Shown here: one piece after another, positions 63,031-64,000 of the stretch
Numbering within the stretch: position 1 is the stretch's first letter
Layout of the letters: each line of letters opens with the position of its first letter
Assembly: GCF_001894945.1 (NCBI RefSeq)
Contig: NZ_BCXE01000022.1
Location: 1-64,000, forward strand
Length of the DNA stretch: 64,000 bases
Direction: 5' to 3'
Source: Rhodococcus ruber NBRC 15591
Lineage (GTDB): Bacteria > Actinomycetota > Actinomycetes > Mycobacteriales > Mycobacteriaceae
The notes under the pieces: model-generated
The model's database searches: none
What the model was told of the DNA's origin: nothing
The model's input: only the letters and a program-made list of their open reading frames with translations
Position numbers and translations under genes: made by a program

Positions 63031-64000
63031 TACAGGTCCGAGATGTGCGGGATCTCGTGCACCGCACGCTCGCTCATCCACTCACGGAGCACCTTCGTGG
63101 CGATCACGTCGTCCTCGTTGTACTCGAGCAGCCGGCGTCGCTGCTGCGGGTCCGGGTCCCCGTCGTAGCCGACTGCCTCGCGGTACCAGCTCATCGACGC
63201 CTCGCCGCCGGCCTCCTCGTCGCGCCAGCGGTGACCCGCGATCGGTGCGATCTTCTTGAGGCCCTTGCCGTTCGGGCACACGAACTGGTCGGTGACGACC
63301 TGGTAGATGTCCACCCACTGCGGCGAGTCGATGAACTCGCGCACCTCGGCCTCGCTCGGCACCCCCGGGAACCCGGCGAACCGCCGAGCCGAACCGAGTA
63401 GCCACTTGTCCTCCGCGGTACGTGAATAACAATAGGCCGCAAAGGTTTTCCCGCTCGCCGCAGCGGCGGCCCGCTCCGCGGACAGCCACGTCCAGAACTC
63501 GGCGAACGAGCGCGCCTCGTCGTCGGTCGGTACCGGATCCCAGCTGACGAACGCCCGGTACGCGGAGATCCCGTCGACGTTGAGCAGCGTGCCCCACAGG
63601 TACGCACCGTGCTCGTGGTAGCTCTCCATGTCGATGTCGATCTCGATGTCCGCCCGGCGCACGTGCACGTGGTCGTGCCGTCGCACCAGCGGCGCACCCG
63701 CCAGCCACGCCTTGGCCACCACGACGGTGTCCTCGAACGAACCCTGCGGCCAGACCTCGGGCGGGTCCCCCTCCCAGCGCGCCAGCTCGTCGATCGTGTG
63801 CACACCCAGCTCGCGCAGCACCGTCGCGCGTTGCCCCGGGGCAACCAGCGACACGTCGTGCGTCGCACTCAGCTGCTCGCGGCACCGCGGCCACCACGGG
63901 CAGGTCTTGCACTCCCCGATCTGCGACGGCTCCGTCGGGGTCTCGCCCCGCGCGATCGCGAGCCGGTCGGCGAGCCGGGCGTCGTAGTCCTCGAGGATTG
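63030..64000 (-). CDS. TM0106-type RecB-like putative nuclease (3' part; runs off the window)
   Basis: About 323 residues visible; the gene start lies beyond position 64000. Near the edge, ECKTCPWWPRC gives Cys residues typical of the iron-sulfur patch of RecB/Cas4-like nucleases. Then come a helix-hairpin-helix-like segment (VLRELGVHTIDELARWEG) and an RNase-H-like exonuclease region with DIDMESYHEHGAYLWGTLL, AYCYSRTAEDKWL and LLEYNEDDVIATKVLREWM. Matches the TM0106 family. Stop TAG at 63030-63032 abuts the 24-bp array. Confidence 0.85.
   Translation of the reverse strand, partial: ILEDYDARLADRLAIARGETPTEPSQIGECKTCPWWPRCREQLSATHDVSLVAPGQRATVLRELGVHTIDELARWEGDPPEVWPQGSFEDTVVVAKAWLAGAPLVRRHDHVHVRRADIEIDIDMESYHEHGAYLWGTLLNVDGISAYRAFVSWDPVPTDDEARSFAEFWTWLSAERAAAAASGKTFAAYCYSRTAEDKWLLGSARRFAGFPGVPSEAEVREFIDSPQWVDIYQVVTDQFVCPNGKGLKKIAPIAGHRWRDEEAGGEASMSWYREAVGYDGDPDPQQRRRLLEYNEDDVIATKVLREWMSERAVHEIPHISDL

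Overview
The window is GC-rich, densely coded actinobacterial chromosome. GTG starts, leaderless-looking starts, a WhiB protein, an LCP protein, a mycoredoxin-like protein, many acyl-CoA and short-chain dehydrogenase genes, and a gene order recalling the pheA-glpQ1-sodA region of Mycobacterium tuberculosis all point to a mycolic-acid actinomycete. Rhodococcus is most likely, but this is inference from gene content, not a database match. No rRNA, tRNA, CRISPR array or intact insertion sequence was seen.

Layout. (1) 1-4.9 kb: a sulfide/persulfide module. It holds a metallo-beta-lactamase/rhodanese protein, a CsoR-type repressor whose residues fit CstR, and a mycoredoxin-methyltransferase pair divergent from a slipin-SDR pair. 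Three matching operator-like palindromes tie it together. (2) 4.9-24 kb: an envelope/stress island. It has two class II glutamine amidotransferases (one coupled to a C-terminal scrap of glucose-6-phosphate dehydrogenase), MFS efflux, a lipid kinase, two DUF7144 proteins, an Rv1733c-like protein, SHOCT proteins, an arylsulfatase, a Na+/H+ antiporter, a DUF2252 protein, a K+ channel and a duplicated DUF6325 module. (3) 22.8-26.8 kb: two crotonases, a WhiB regulator, a SnoaL-like protein and a nitronate monooxygenase. (4) 26.7-30.4 kb, minus strand: a compact operon that looks like a RiPP cluster. It has a 52-residue precursor ending in a Cys-x-x-Cys-His-Gly-Gly tail, an ATP-grasp ligase, a SagB-type dehydrogenase and an MFS exporter, with a hairpin between precursor and enzymes. 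This is the best candidate for an undescribed system. (5) 30.5-39 kb: two divergent beta-oxidation units, each with a TetR regulator. (6) 39-58 kb: a conserved core with prephenate dehydratase, phosphoglycerate mutase-like phosphatase, an iron-box-controlled DUF2470 protein, a kinase with two kelch propellers, CPBP, LCP, GlpQ, rhodanese, MsrA, acyltransferase, SodA, and a TMEM165 Mn2+ exporter behind a yybP-ykoY riboswitch. (7) 58-64 kb: MarR/MFS pair, pRiA4b ORF-3-like protein, a second HSD10-like dehydrogenase, an alpha/beta hydrolase and the 3' part of a RecB-like nuclease gene cut by the window edge.

Recurring themes are paralogue pairs close together, short tandem repeats (15-24 bp) at or beside stop codons, and a 57-bp dispersed inverted-repeat element present twice.
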